A stretch of 64,000 nucleotides of DNA from an uncultured Alistipes sp. (GTDB lineage: Bacteria; Bacteroidota; Bacteroidia; Bacteroidales; Rikenellaceae): contig CANREN010000004.1 of assembly GCA_947629705.1 (NCBI GenBank), positions 55,086 through 119,085 on the forward strand, read 5' to 3'. The notes under the pieces were generated by a model. The model ran no database searches and was not told the DNA's origin. It saw nothing but the letters and a program-made list of their open reading frames with translations. The translations under genes were made by a program, and so were the position numbers. The number at the start of each line of letters is the position of its first letter. The stretch's first letter is position 1. Shown here one piece after another: positions 34,862 to 43,673 of the stretch.

Positions 34862-36340
34862 ATGCTCGAAAAGTTGGCGAAACAAACGGCCGTCTATGGC
34901 CTCAGTACGATTGCAGTGCGGTTCTTGAGCTATTTGCTCACCCCGTACTACACCCGTGTATTCGCACCGGGCGTCTACGGCATCGTTACCGATGTCTATG
35001 CACTCATTCCCTTTGCGCTCACGCTGTTGACGATGGGCATGGAGTCGAGCTACTTCCGTTTCTCCGCCAAGGCCGAGGCGGCCGGCGGCGATGTCGCTGC
35101 CGCCAAACGACGCCTTTTCGCCACTACGTGGGGCATTACCTCGGCGGCCGCCTCGCTTTTCTTCGCGGCCGTCGCCCTGTTCCGCACCGATTTTTCGGAC
35201 TGGATGGGGGCGGTTTACGTCGCGCATCCCGATTATGTCGTCTGGGTCGGCGCGATCATCCTCTTCGACGTCTGGGGCTGCATCCCCTTCTCGCGGCTGC
35301 GCGAACAGGGCAAAGCCTTGACCTTCGTCGGGTTCAAGACGTTGAACGCCGTGTTGAACGTCGGTCTCGCCTTTGCGTTCGGCGCTGCGGGGCTGTTCGC
35401 CACGGAGTTCGGGGTAGGGTGGGTTTTCGTCGCCAATTTCGTCGCCAGCGTCGTTACGTGGCTCGCCATTCTGACCACCGTCGACCGCATTGCCCCCCGC
35501 ATCGACCCGCAGCTGCTGCGGCGCATCTTCGTCTATTCGCTGCCGCTGCTCGTCAGCGGACTGGCCGGCACGGCGAGCGAATTTCTCGACCGCCAGCTGT
35601 TGAAATACCTCGTTCCGGCAGGCGGCGACCCGATGGCGCAATTAGGCGTCTACGGCGCCGTAACGAAAATCGCCGTCGTGATGATGCTCTTTTACCAGAT
35701 GTATCGTTTGGCGGCCGAACCATTCTTCCTCTCGAACTTCCGCAAGGAGGATTTCGTGCAGATGAACGCCGCGGCGCTGAAATACTACGTCATGGTCTCG
35801 ATGCTGATCTTCCTCGGCATCGCGCTCTTCCGCGACTTTTTCGCCTTGATTATCGGCCGCGACTTCCGCGACGGCATTTTTATTCTGCCGGTCGTCCTCG
35901 GTGCTAATGTATTGACCGGTATTTGGTTAAATTTGTCGTTCTGGTACAAGCGCGAAGAACGCACGCCGTTGGCCATTTTGGTTACGGGCACGGGGTTGGC
36001 CGCCATGGGATGCCTCGGCTGGTGGCTGATTCCGCGGGCGGGTTATTACGGCGCCGCGTGGGCCCGTTTCGGAAGCGAGGCCATGATGGCCGCTGTGAGC
36101 TGGTGGCTCAACCGGCGCTATTTTCCGACGCCTTATGCCTGGGGCCGCATCGGGGAGTACGTCGTTACGGCTTTGGCAGTCTTCTTCCTCTGCGAGGAGG
36201 CCGTGCGGGCGGTCGGAGCGGAACATGCGCTGGCCGGTTATGCCTGCAACGCCCTTGCCTTTGCGGGCTATACCTGCTACCTCGTGCGGCGGGAGCACAT
36301 CGACCTGCGTGCGATGGCGCAGTCGGTTCTGAAACGATAG
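34862..36340 (+). CDS. Polysaccharide flippase-like membrane protein (MOP superfamily)
   Basis: The ATG at 34862 gives 492 residues (the GTG at 34838 is possible). It opens with LAKQTAVYGLSTIAVRFLSYLLTPYYTRVFAPGVYG, the typical N-terminus of Wzx/MurJ-type polysaccharide biosynthesis proteins. Twelve to fourteen hydrophobic helices follow, with EFLDRQLLKYLVP in the middle. It probably flips a lipid-linked saccharide across the inner membrane. It is the first gene of a long plus-strand run, 7 bp before holB. Confidence 0.88.
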   Translation: MLEKLAKQTAVYGLSTIAVRFLSYLLTPYYTRVFAPGVYGIVTDVYALIPFALTLLTMGMESSYFRFSAKAEAAGGDVAAAKRRLFATTWGITSAAASLFFAAVALFRTDFSDWMGAVYVAHPDYVVWVGAIILFDVWGCIPFSRLREQGKALTFVGFKTLNAVLNVGLAFAFGAAGLFATEFGVGWVFVANFVASVVTWLAILTTVDRIAPRIDPQLLRRIFVYSLPLLVSGLAGTASEFLDRQLLKYLVPAGGDPMAQLGVYGAVTKIAVVMMLFYQMYRLAAEPFFLSNFRKEDFVQMNAAALKYYVMVSMLIFLGIALFRDFFALIIGRDFRDGIFILPVVLGANVLTGIWLNLSFWYKREERTPLAILVTGTGLAAMGCLGWWLIPRAGYYGAAWARFGSEAMMAAVSWWLNRRYFPTPYAWGRIGEYVVTALAVFFLCEEAVRAVGAEHALAGYACNALAFAGYTCYLVRREHIDLRAMAQSVLKR

Positions 36341-36347
36341 GAAAACG

Positions 36348-37496
36348 ATGCGATTTGCGGAGATCATAGGACAAGACGAGCTGAAACGGCATCTGATCCA
36401 GTCGGCCGATACCGGACGGGTGAGCCATGCCCAGCTCTTCACGGGAGAAGCCGGTACGGGCGCCCTGCCGTTGGCCGTGGCCTATGCGCAATACCTCTGC
36501 TGCCGGCATCGGCACGACGGAGATTCGTGCGGCGTGTGCCCCGATTGCCGGCAGATCGCCGCATTGGCCCATCCCGACCTGCATTGGGCCTTTCCGGTCA
36601 ACAAGCAGGGCAAGAAATCGGGCGAAATCGTGTTGAGCGACGAATTTCTGCCGCTTTTCCGCGAGCTTTTCGCCGAACGCAACGGCTATTTTTCGCCGCA
36701 GGATTGGTACGACCGGCTCGATTTGGGCAAGACGCTCAAGGGGGCCATCGCCGCCCGCGAAGCGGAGGAGATCATCCGCAAACTGTCGTTCAAAAGTTTC
36801 GAATCGGAGTACAAGATCATGCTGATATGGCTCCCCGAGACGATGAACGAGGAGGCGGCGAACAAACTGCTGAAAATTTTGGAGGAGCCGTGGACGAAAA
36901 CGCTCTTTCTGCTCGTCTCCGAACAGCCGGCGCTGTTGCTGCCGACCATCCTTTCGCGGACGCAGGAGGTGCAGGTGCCGCGCATCGCGCCGGAGGTGTT
37001 GGAGGCGGAGGCCCGCGCGCAGGGCATCGACGATCCGTTGCAGGCCCGCAACATGGCCCGATTGGCCGACGGCGATCTGCTGACCCTGCGGCGTCTGCTG
37101 ACGGGCGGGAACGATGCCGTGCAGCGCGAGAATTTTTCCCTGTTTTGCTCGTTGATGCGCTTGAGCTACAATGACAGGCACCTCGAACTCATCGGCTGGG
37201 CCGAGGAGGCGGCCCAGCTCGCACGCGAACAGCAGCGGGCCTTCCTGCGCGATATGGCCCGCCTGCTGCGCGAAAGTTTTATTTTGCATGCAGGGATCGC
37301 TTCGGTCAGTTATCTTTGGGGCGAGGAGCTGGCCTTCTGCACGAAATTCGCACCGTTCGTCGGAACCGACAATATCGAACCGCTCGTGGCGGAGATCGAA
37401 CGCGCCCTGGTGCAGATTTCGCGGAACGGCAATCCGACCATCGTCTTCACGCACTTCGCGCTGGCGGTGAGCAAAATGATAAAAAGATTGGGATAA
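36348..37496 (+). CDS. holB: DNA polymerase III subunit delta prime
   Basis: The product has 382 residues, a clamp-loader AAA+ subunit. It starts FAEIIGQDELKRHLIQSADTGRVSHAQLFTG, has a degenerate P-loop GEAGTGALPLA without the Lys, as expected for a non-hydrolysing delta-prime subunit, and keeps a four-cysteine zinc module (CCRHRHDGDSCGVCPDC). NKLLKILEEPWTKTLFLLV and LPTILSRTQEV are standard. It is probably co-transcribed with the flippase and folK. Confidence 0.93.
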   Translation: MRFAEIIGQDELKRHLIQSADTGRVSHAQLFTGEAGTGALPLAVAYAQYLCCRHRHDGDSCGVCPDCRQIAALAHPDLHWAFPVNKQGKKSGEIVLSDEFLPLFRELFAERNGYFSPQDWYDRLDLGKTLKGAIAAREAEEIIRKLSFKSFESEYKIMLIWLPETMNEEAANKLLKILEEPWTKTLFLLVSEQPALLLPTILSRTQEVQVPRIAPEVLEAEARAQGIDDPLQARNMARLADGDLLTLRRLLTGGNDAVQRENFSLFCSLMRLSYNDRHLELIGWAEEAAQLAREQQRAFLRDMARLLRESFILHAGIASVSYLWGEELAFCTKFAPFVGTDNIEPLVAEIERALVQISRNGNPTIVFTHFALAVSKMIKRLG

Positions 37497-37500
37497 CGGT

Positions 37501-37995
37501 ATGGCACGTGTATTTCTTTTGACGGGCGGCAATACGGGGGACGTGAAGCGGACGCTTCAACGGGCGCAGCAGCTGATCAATCAGCGTGTCGGGCCGGTGT
37601 TGCGCTGTTCGCATCGCTACGAGAGCGATCCGTGGGGGTTCGAAGCGCCGGAACGCTTCGCCAATCAGGCGCTGGAGGTCTCGACCGACCTCGCGCCCGA
37701 GGAGGTGCTCGACGCCGTGCAGACGATCGAACGGGAGTTGGGCCGCAATCGCGCGGCCGAAGCGGTCGAAAAGGCGAGTACGGGCGCCCGCTACACCTCG
37801 CGGCCCATCGATATCGACCTGCTGCTCTACGACGATGCCGTCATCGAGACCGCACGGCTGACCCTGCCGCATCCGAGACTGACGGAACGGCGGTTCGCCT
37901 TGGAGCCGTTGTGCGAAATCGCCCGCTCGAAGCGTCATCCCGTAACGGGGCGGACGATCGGCGAGCTGCTCGAAAAGCTGAAGGACGAAGCATGA
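37501..37995 (+). CDS. folK: 2-amino-4-hydroxy-6-hydroxymethyldihydropteridine diphosphokinase
   Basis: The product has 164 residues and pyrophosphorylates 6-hydroxymethyl-dihydropterin in folate synthesis. The N-terminal FLLTGGNTGDVKRTLQRAQ is the family pterin-binding strand. The signatures SRPIDIDLLLYDD (metal-binding acidic pair) and LPHPRLTERRFALEPLCEI are intact. It is 4 bp after holB, and its stop overlaps the next start as ATGA. Confidence 0.96.
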   Translation: MARVFLLTGGNTGDVKRTLQRAQQLINQRVGPVLRCSHRYESDPWGFEAPERFANQALEVSTDLAPEEVLDAVQTIERELGRNRAAEAVEKASTGARYTSRPIDIDLLLYDDAVIETARLTLPHPRLTERRFALEPLCEIARSKRHPVTGRTIGELLEKLKDEA

Positions 37996-38984
37996 AACGG
38001 TTTTTCCCATACGGATTGGCGCTGCTTGCGCTGTTGCCCGTCTCCTGCCTGAAAGAGGGCAAATTCGAGACGACCTACATCCTCAAACCGAGTGTGCAAT
38101 ATCAGTCGGTCGATGCCGACGAACCGTTGGAGGGGGTCGTCGCCTATGCCTATGAAGTCGATACGCTCGACTGGGGCATCGCCTCGTACGACGATGCCGC
38201 GGCGGGCATCATCACGCGCAAGAACGATCCGTCCCAACGGCTGACCGAGCCTGCGGATATCGCCGTCCCTTATGACGGAACCGCCGGAACGGAGGGGGTC
38301 GAAGAGGGGGTCGAAGAGGCCGCAGGAATGTCGGGCTGGTTGCAGATGCCGCTCGGCCGTGTGCCGCGGATGATCGTCGCCGTCGATCCGGCGACCCGAC
38401 TCTACGGCTACACGATGCAGCAGCCGCTGCTTAATTTGCCGAAGCTCTATGTCTCGGTGGCCTTTCTGCCGTGGAAGGAGGGCCATGCCTACAAAAACGG
38501 CGCATGGAGCTTTTACAACGACTTCTACACGCCGCCCACCGTTCTGAAAGCCTACTATGAACCTGCGTGGCAGGCCGAAGCGGAGGGCGAAGCGAGCGCC
38601 TTCACTTCGTCGCAGGTCAAGGCCTATGCCTATGTCGCCGATACGACCGACTGGTATATCGCCTCGTACGACGATGCCGTGGCGGGCAGGATCACGCGCA
38701 AGGATGCCTCGGAAGAGCGCACGACCCCCAATTTCCAGGCCTACTACGAGAGCGATTCGGGCTTGTGGGGCATGGAGGTAACCGCCACGCCGCTGATGGC
38801 CGTCGTGGTCGACCGGCTCAACCGCATCTATGCCTACACGAAGTTGGCACCCGATCTCCAGGGCCCGTCGCCGACCTGGCCCGTCGTGTTCCGGCCGTGG
38901 CGGACGGAGTGGAAATACGAAGAGAACGATTGGTGCATGGTCGATGATCGCCATGCTCCGGAACCGAAAACCGAAAACCGATGA
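37992..38984 (+). CDS. Lipoprotein with two internal repeats
   Basis: The product has 330 residues, with an ATGA overlap with folK. The lipoprotein signal MKRFFPYGLALLALLPVSCL fits lipid attachment at Cys19. Two segments repeat: VVAYAYEVDTLDWGIASYDD and VKAYAYVADTTDWYIASYDD, each followed by an ITRK-containing turn; the DNA is also close. Between them are Trp/Tyr-rich strands (FLPWKEGHAYKNGAWSFYND). I do not recognise a domain family; it may be surface-exposed. Its stop overlaps the next start (ATGA). Confidence 0.7.
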   Translation: MKRFFPYGLALLALLPVSCLKEGKFETTYILKPSVQYQSVDADEPLEGVVAYAYEVDTLDWGIASYDDAAAGIITRKNDPSQRLTEPADIAVPYDGTAGTEGVEEGVEEAAGMSGWLQMPLGRVPRMIVAVDPATRLYGYTMQQPLLNLPKLYVSVAFLPWKEGHAYKNGAWSFYNDFYTPPTVLKAYYEPAWQAEAEGEASAFTSSQVKAYAYVADTTDWYIASYDDAVAGRITRKDASEERTTPNFQAYYESDSGLWGMEVTATPLMAVVVDRLNRIYAYTKLAPDLQGPSPTWPVVFRPWRTEWKYEENDWCMVDDRHAPEPKTENR

Positions 38985-41032
38985 AACGCTCCCACGATAC
39001 GACCCGTCATTCGCTCCGATGGCTGCGCGCAGGCGCCGTCCTGCTTTTTCTGTCGGCGTTTTTGAGCCGTTGCGCCAGCATCATGGCCCCGACCGGCGGG
39101 CCGCGCGATTCGCTGCCGCCGGTCGTCGTGCGCATGACGCCCGACAACTTCGCGGTCAACCGCCCGACGACGGGCCGCGAAAAGATCTATATCGAGTTCG
39201 ATGAGTTCGTCCAGCTCAAAGACCAGCAGAAGGAGTTCTTCACCTCGCCGGCCATGAAGAAGAAACCGCTCGTCTCGCTGCGCGGCAGAGGGGTCGTCGT
39301 CCAGCTGCGCGACACGCTCGAACCCAACACCACCTATGCCCTCAATTTCGGCAGCATGATCCGCGACAACAACGAGGGCAATCCGCGCTATTCGATGCGC
39401 TACGTCTTTTCGACCGGCCCCGAGGTCGATTCGATGGTCATGTCGGGCTACACGGCCGACGGCTATCGGGCCGATTCCGTGTCGAGAACCTTCATCTGGT
39501 TCTTTCCGGCCGATTCGGTCGAGGAGGTGCCCGAATACGATTCGACCGTCTTCAAATACAAGCCCTCGGTCATCGCGCGGGCCGAGACGAACGGCATCTT
39601 CATCGCGCAGAACCTCAAGCCGATCGACTATCGGGTCTACGCCTTCGAAGACAAGAACGACAACCAGATCTACGAACCCGGAAGCGACCAGATCGGCTTC
39701 GTCGAGGGACGGCACAATCCGGCCCGTATGCCCGATTTCACGATTTGGTACGATTCGCTGCGCCATTACGTTACGGCGGCGCCGCAACTCTATCTGCGCA
39801 TGTTCACCGATCGGGCGTTCCGCCGTCAGATGCTCTCCGAGACGGCTCGCCCGCTGCAGCACCAGGCGATGCTCTACTTCACGACGGCCGATCCGCAGAT
39901 CAAAAGCATCCGCTTCGACAGCATCCCCGACGATCGGGTCATCGTCGATCCGCAGACCGCAGGCCGCGATACGGTGGCGCTGTGGTTCCATGTGCCGGCT
40001 GCCGAGCTGCCCGATACGATCAAAGGATCGATCACCTACATGAAGCATGATACGCTCAGCGTCCTGCAGGAGGTAACCGAACCGCTCAAATTGGCTTGGC
40101 GGATAGTCGAGACCAAAGAGCAGGAGCGTGAACGCGAGCGGCTCGAACGCGAACGCCGCAAGGCCGAGGAGGCCGGCGAGGAGTGGCAGGAGCCCGAAAA
40201 GGAGAATCCGTTCGGGTACAAACTTGCGCTGTCGGGCGACCTCAATCCCGAGGAGGGGCTGACCGTCGACTTCGATTATCCGCTCGCCCGATTGGACTCG
40301 GCGGCCGTGCAGCTGGCGACGGTCGATGCGGAACAGCGGGAGACCCCGATTCCGGTGCGTTTCGTGCGCGATACGGCCCGGCTGCGTCGTTGGCATATCC
40401 GTGCGGCGTGGGAACCGGCCGCCCAATACAAACTGACCATCCCCGAAGGGGCCCTTGTCGACATCGCAGGCTTTTCGAACGATTCGCTCGTCGGCAAATA
40501 CACGGCATTCGACCCCGAAAAGTTCGCTACGGTGAAAATCCATGTGAAGGCTGAAGACCCGCGCAAACGCTATATCATCCAGCTGCTCGACGGCAGTTCG
40601 ATGAAGCAGGAGAAACGCGGCGTGGCGGCCGGCGATGTCCGGTTCAACTATGTTCCGGCGGGCGAGATCAAGTTCCGCATCATCGAGGATGCCAACGGCA
40701 ACGGCCGATGGGATACGGGCAACGTCGTCGAGCGGCGTCAGCCCGAGCGGGCCGAATTTTACCTCAATGAGCGCGGCGAGGAGACCTTTGCGACCAAGGT
40801 CAACTGGGAGGTCGAATTTACGATGGATATGGATGCGATTTTCGTCCCGATGAACATGGAGACGCTCCAGCGCCGGCTCGACGAACAGGAGCTGCAGCGC
40901 CTGCGCCGCGAAGCGGAAAAGGCAGCCAAGGAGGGGCCGAAAAAACCGAACGACCGCGACCGGAATACCGGCAACAGTCCGATGAACTCGAACTTCAATG
41001 CCGCGGGCGGCATGTTCGATCGGTTCAGATAG
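38981..41032 (+). CDS. Ig-like (Big_5) domain envelope protein
   Basis: The product has 683 residues with a hydrophobic N-terminal signal and a lipobox-like LSRC (AFLSRCASIMAPTGGPRDSLPP). The PTGGPRDSLPPVV motif followed by an Ig-like domain (REKIYIEFDEFVQLKD, LEPNTTYALNFG) is widely conserved in Bacteroidetes lipoproteins. Residues about 195-255 resemble a SpaA/CNA-like fold (VYAFEDKNDNQIYEPGSDQIGF). A charged coiled-coil segment (EQERERERLERERRKAEEA) lies near 380. The C-terminal tail is disordered. An envelope role is probable; the function is unknown. Confidence 0.8.
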   Translation: MKRSHDTTRHSLRWLRAGAVLLFLSAFLSRCASIMAPTGGPRDSLPPVVVRMTPDNFAVNRPTTGREKIYIEFDEFVQLKDQQKEFFTSPAMKKKPLVSLRGRGVVVQLRDTLEPNTTYALNFGSMIRDNNEGNPRYSMRYVFSTGPEVDSMVMSGYTADGYRADSVSRTFIWFFPADSVEEVPEYDSTVFKYKPSVIARAETNGIFIAQNLKPIDYRVYAFEDKNDNQIYEPGSDQIGFVEGRHNPARMPDFTIWYDSLRHYVTAAPQLYLRMFTDRAFRRQMLSETARPLQHQAMLYFTTADPQIKSIRFDSIPDDRVIVDPQTAGRDTVALWFHVPAAELPDTIKGSITYMKHDTLSVLQEVTEPLKLAWRIVETKEQERERERLERERRKAEEAGEEWQEPEKENPFGYKLALSGDLNPEEGLTVDFDYPLARLDSAAVQLATVDAEQRETPIPVRFVRDTARLRRWHIRAAWEPAAQYKLTIPEGALVDIAGFSNDSLVGKYTAFDPEKFATVKIHVKAEDPRKRYIIQLLDGSSMKQEKRGVAAGDVRFNYVPAGEIKFRIIEDANGNGRWDTGNVVERRQPERAEFYLNERGEETFATKVNWEVEFTMDMDAIFVPMNMETLQRRLDEQELQRLRREAEKAAKEGPKKPNDRDRNTGNSPMNSNFNAAGGMFDRFR

Positions 41033-41083
41033 AGGGGTTCGCCGCACGGACGACAAGGACAACAAACGAAAGGAGAGCGAAAA

Positions 41084-41890
41084 ATGCGAAAAAGAATCAT
41101 AATCCGCCGTGTGCTCATCGCGCTGCTGCTGCTGACGGGCGGCACCGCCTCGGGCCAGCATACGCTGGGCTTTACGGTCGGTTACGGCATGTCGAACGGC
41201 CGTTTCCAGCCTCCGCAGGAGATGAAAGCCATCTGGGGCCGGTACAGCGCCGGCGTCTCGTGGCGCTACTACGGCTCGCAACGGGCCGTGGGCGGATTCG
41301 GCGTCGATCTCGAATTTTTGCAGCAGGGATTCTCCTATGCCACGAACGCCTCGCGGGTGGACGATCCGGCCGATTACCTTTATTATACGCGCAAGATCAA
41401 TTCGCTCGTGCTGCCGGTCGTCTGGCAGCCCCATGTCTATCTGTTCAATCATCGTATGCGGGTCTATTTCGAGGCGGCGGCCACCTTTTCCTACAACCTC
41501 TCGTCGACCTACGAGAACGAACAGGCCCATGCTGCCGGAGCGCCCGACTGGAAAGGGCCCTACAGCTTCACGACCGCGCGCGACAACCGCTTCGGCTACG
41601 GGTTGGCCGGAGGCGGCGGCATCGCCTTCCTCATCAAGCAGTTCGAGCTCAATTTTCGGGTACGCTACTATTTCGGCTATTCGGACATCGTGCGCAACCG
41701 CAACAAATACGCCGACAATGCGACCGACGGCTCCGAAAATCCGTTCTATGCCACTCCGCTGCGCTCGCCGCTCGACAATCTGAACATTTCGATCGGCGTT
41801 TCGTACCGTTTCAACAAGGAGGGGTTCGAGACGTGGAAGCCCCGCCCCAAACGTGAAAAGAACAAAGAGGTATTTAAGTATACGTTCTGA
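41084..41890 (+). CDS. PorT-like outer-membrane beta-barrel protein
   Basis: The product has 268 residues with a signal peptide (VLIALLLLTGGTASGQ). Alternating barrel strands include HTLGFTVGYGMSNGRF, INSLVLPVVWQPHVYL and LNISIGVSYRFNKE, similar to small PorT or DUF6089-like barrels of the phylum. A basic tail (KPRPKREKNKEVFKYTF) follows the last strand. The role is unknown. It is 51 bp after the Ig-like gene. Confidence 0.72.
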   Translation: MRKRIIIRRVLIALLLLTGGTASGQHTLGFTVGYGMSNGRFQPPQEMKAIWGRYSAGVSWRYYGSQRAVGGFGVDLEFLQQGFSYATNASRVDDPADYLYYTRKINSLVLPVVWQPHVYLFNHRMRVYFEAAATFSYNLSSTYENEQAHAAGAPDWKGPYSFTTARDNRFGYGLAGGGGIAFLIKQFELNFRVRYYFGYSDIVRNRNKYADNATDGSENPFYATPLRSPLDNLNISIGVSYRFNKEGFETWKPRPKREKNKEVFKYTF

Positions 41891-41987
41891 CGGAGCGATC
41901 GGGAGACGAGGCCGGGTGCGTATCGGAGGAGGTAAAACGGGTAATAAACAGGAAAGGGGAGTGCATGGTTCCGTATTGGGGATGCGA

Positions 41988-42056
41988 TCCGTACCGGTAA
42001 TAATAAAGCGGCGGTATGGTTGCGAAGAGCGTCCGATCCGTACCAGTGAATAAAAA
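41988..42056 (-). repeat. Short dispersed motif, two reversed copies
   Basis: GATCCGTACCGGTAATAATA (41991 onward) and GATCCGTACCAGTGAATAAA (42032 onward) are reverse complements of the TTTATTAACTGGTACGGATC motif. They sit in the 178-bp gap before rbfA, which shows no promoter of its own. Confidence 0.5.
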
Positions 42057-42068
42057 ATTGATAATAAT

Positions 42069-42410
42069 ATGGAAAATAATAGCAGACAGCAGAAGATTGC
42101 GAAGCAGATCCAAAAGGATATGGCCGAAATCCTCCAGCAGCAGATGCCCGAGGTCGCGCTCGGAACGCTCGTTACGGTTACGGCCGTGCGCATTTCGCCC
42201 GACTTCGCCTATGCGAAAATTTACGTCAGCATCTTCCCGTTCGCCCGCCACGAACAGGTGATGCGGTCGCTCGAACAGCATGTCCGCCCGTTGCGCGGAC
42301 TGCTCGGCAACCGGCTCCGCAACCAGTTGAAGAGCATCCCCGAAATCCAGTTCTTCCTCGACGACTCGCTCGAATATATCGAACATATCGAACAGGCGAT
42401 GAAAAACTGA
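42069..42410 (+). CDS. rbfA: Ribosome-binding factor A
   Basis: The product has 113 residues and binds the 30S subunit during 16S rRNA maturation. It has the KH-like fold signature: RQQKIAKQIQKDMAEILQQ, LVTVTAVRISPDFAYAKIYVS and RPLRGLLGNRLRNQLKSIPEIQFFLDDSLEY. Length is normal. It is followed after 7 bp by the permease gene. Confidence 0.95.
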   Translation: MENNSRQQKIAKQIQKDMAEILQQQMPEVALGTLVTVTAVRISPDFAYAKIYVSIFPFARHEQVMRSLEQHVRPLRGLLGNRLRNQLKSIPEIQFFLDDSLEYIEHIEQAMKN

Positions 42411-42417
42411 TGCCACG

Positions 42418-43659
42418 ATGCTGCCGCAACTCTTCGCCCGCCGTTACCTCTTCTCCGCCCAATCGCGATCGGTCGTCAATCTGATCGCGGGATTGAGCGT
42501 CGTGGCCGTGGCGATGCCCGTGGCGGCGATGATCATCCTGTTGTCGGTGTTCAACGGATTCGAGCGGCTGATCCATTCGACCTGTTCGGCCTTCGATGCC
42601 GAACTGACCGTTACGCCGCGCGAGGGCCGGACGTTCGCCGTCGCCGAGATCGATACCGTCGCCCTTGCACGGATGCCCGAGGTCGCGGCCCTTTCGTTCG
42701 TCCTTGAACAGAGCGCGCTGCTCCAGCACGACGGACGGCAGGCCATCGCCACCGTCCGCGGCGTCGACGACGGTTACGAGGCCGTGCTCGACTGGCGCAA
42801 CACCGTGGAGGCCGGCGACGGAGCCGTGCGCATCGGCGACTTCGAACGGATGGTCATCGGTCAGTCGATGGCCGCCCAGTTAGGCATCCGCTCGTTGGCC
42901 GAAGCCGATGTCGATGCCTATGCCGTGCGGCGGGGCGCGGTGCCGTCGCTGCTTCCGTCGGCCAACTATACGCGGCGCACGGTGCCCGTGGGCGGCGTTT
43001 TCGTGCTCGACCTGGAGTCCGAACAGCGGTATGTGCTCGTCTCGCTCCGATTGGCCCGCCGATTGTTCAATTATCCCGACCGGGCGTCGGCCCTGCTGCT
43101 GCGGATGACCGAGGGCGTCGACCCCGACCGGATGAAAAAGACTGTCGCCGAGGTGGTCGGCGACGGATTCGAGCTCCGCAACCGCCATGAGCTGCGCGCT
43201 TCGTTCTACCGCATCATGACCTACGAAAAGTGGGGCATCTTTTTCATCTCGCTGCTCGTGCTGGTCATCGCTTCGTTCTCGGTCGTCGGTGCGCTGACGA
43301 TGCTCATTATCGAAAAGCGCGGCGATATCGAAACGCTGCGGGCGTTAGGCGCCGACAACCGGCTCGTTCGGGCCATTTTCCGGGCCGAAGGGTTGTCGAT
43401 CTGCGCGATAGGGGCCGGAATCGGTCTCCTGATCGGCGTAGCGGCGACGCTCGTGCAGCAACATTTCGGCTTGATCGAGATTCCGGCCGACAGCTTCCTG
43501 ACCAAAAGCTATCCCGTCGAGTTCCGGTTCGGCGATCTGCTCGCCGTAATCGCCGCATTCGCGGCTGTCGCGTTCCTGCTTTCGGACGCGACCACCCGCA
43601 ACCTTATTAAAAAGCCGGGAGCGCAACGCCTTGCAGATGCAATCCCCGTCCACGAATAA
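42418..43659 (+). CDS. FtsX/LolE-type ABC transporter permease
   Basis: The product has 413 residues. An N-terminal membrane helix (VNLIAGLSVVAVAMPVAAMIILLSVFNGFERL) is followed by a large MacB-like periplasmic domain and three C-terminal helices (GIFFISLLVLVIASFSVVGALTMLIIEK, SICAIGAGIGLLIGVAATL, LLAVIAAFAAVAFLLS). The motif EKRGDIETLRALGA is typical of lipoprotein-release permeases of the LolC/E group. The ATPase partner is not in this window. Confidence 0.88.
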   Translation: MLPQLFARRYLFSAQSRSVVNLIAGLSVVAVAMPVAAMIILLSVFNGFERLIHSTCSAFDAELTVTPREGRTFAVAEIDTVALARMPEVAALSFVLEQSALLQHDGRQAIATVRGVDDGYEAVLDWRNTVEAGDGAVRIGDFERMVIGQSMAAQLGIRSLAEADVDAYAVRRGAVPSLLPSANYTRRTVPVGGVFVLDLESEQRYVLVSLRLARRLFNYPDRASALLLRMTEGVDPDRMKKTVAEVVGDGFELRNRHELRASFYRIMTYEKWGIFFISLLVLVIASFSVVGALTMLIIEKRGDIETLRALGADNRLVRAIFRAEGLSICAIGAGIGLLIGVAATLVQQHFGLIEIPADSFLTKSYPVEFRFGDLLAVIAAFAAVAFLLSDATTRNLIKKPGAQRLADAIPVHE

Positions 43660-43673
43660 AAATTCGATGCTCC

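Noticed and set aside
36348-37496. HolB as a defective gene because its P-loop lacks lysine
   Set aside because: Delta-prime subunits commonly lack a functional P-loop, so this is normal.
38834-42193. 1119-residue minus-strand ORF
   Set aside because: It is antisense to four plausible plus-strand genes, with composition typical of shadow frames in GC-rich DNA.
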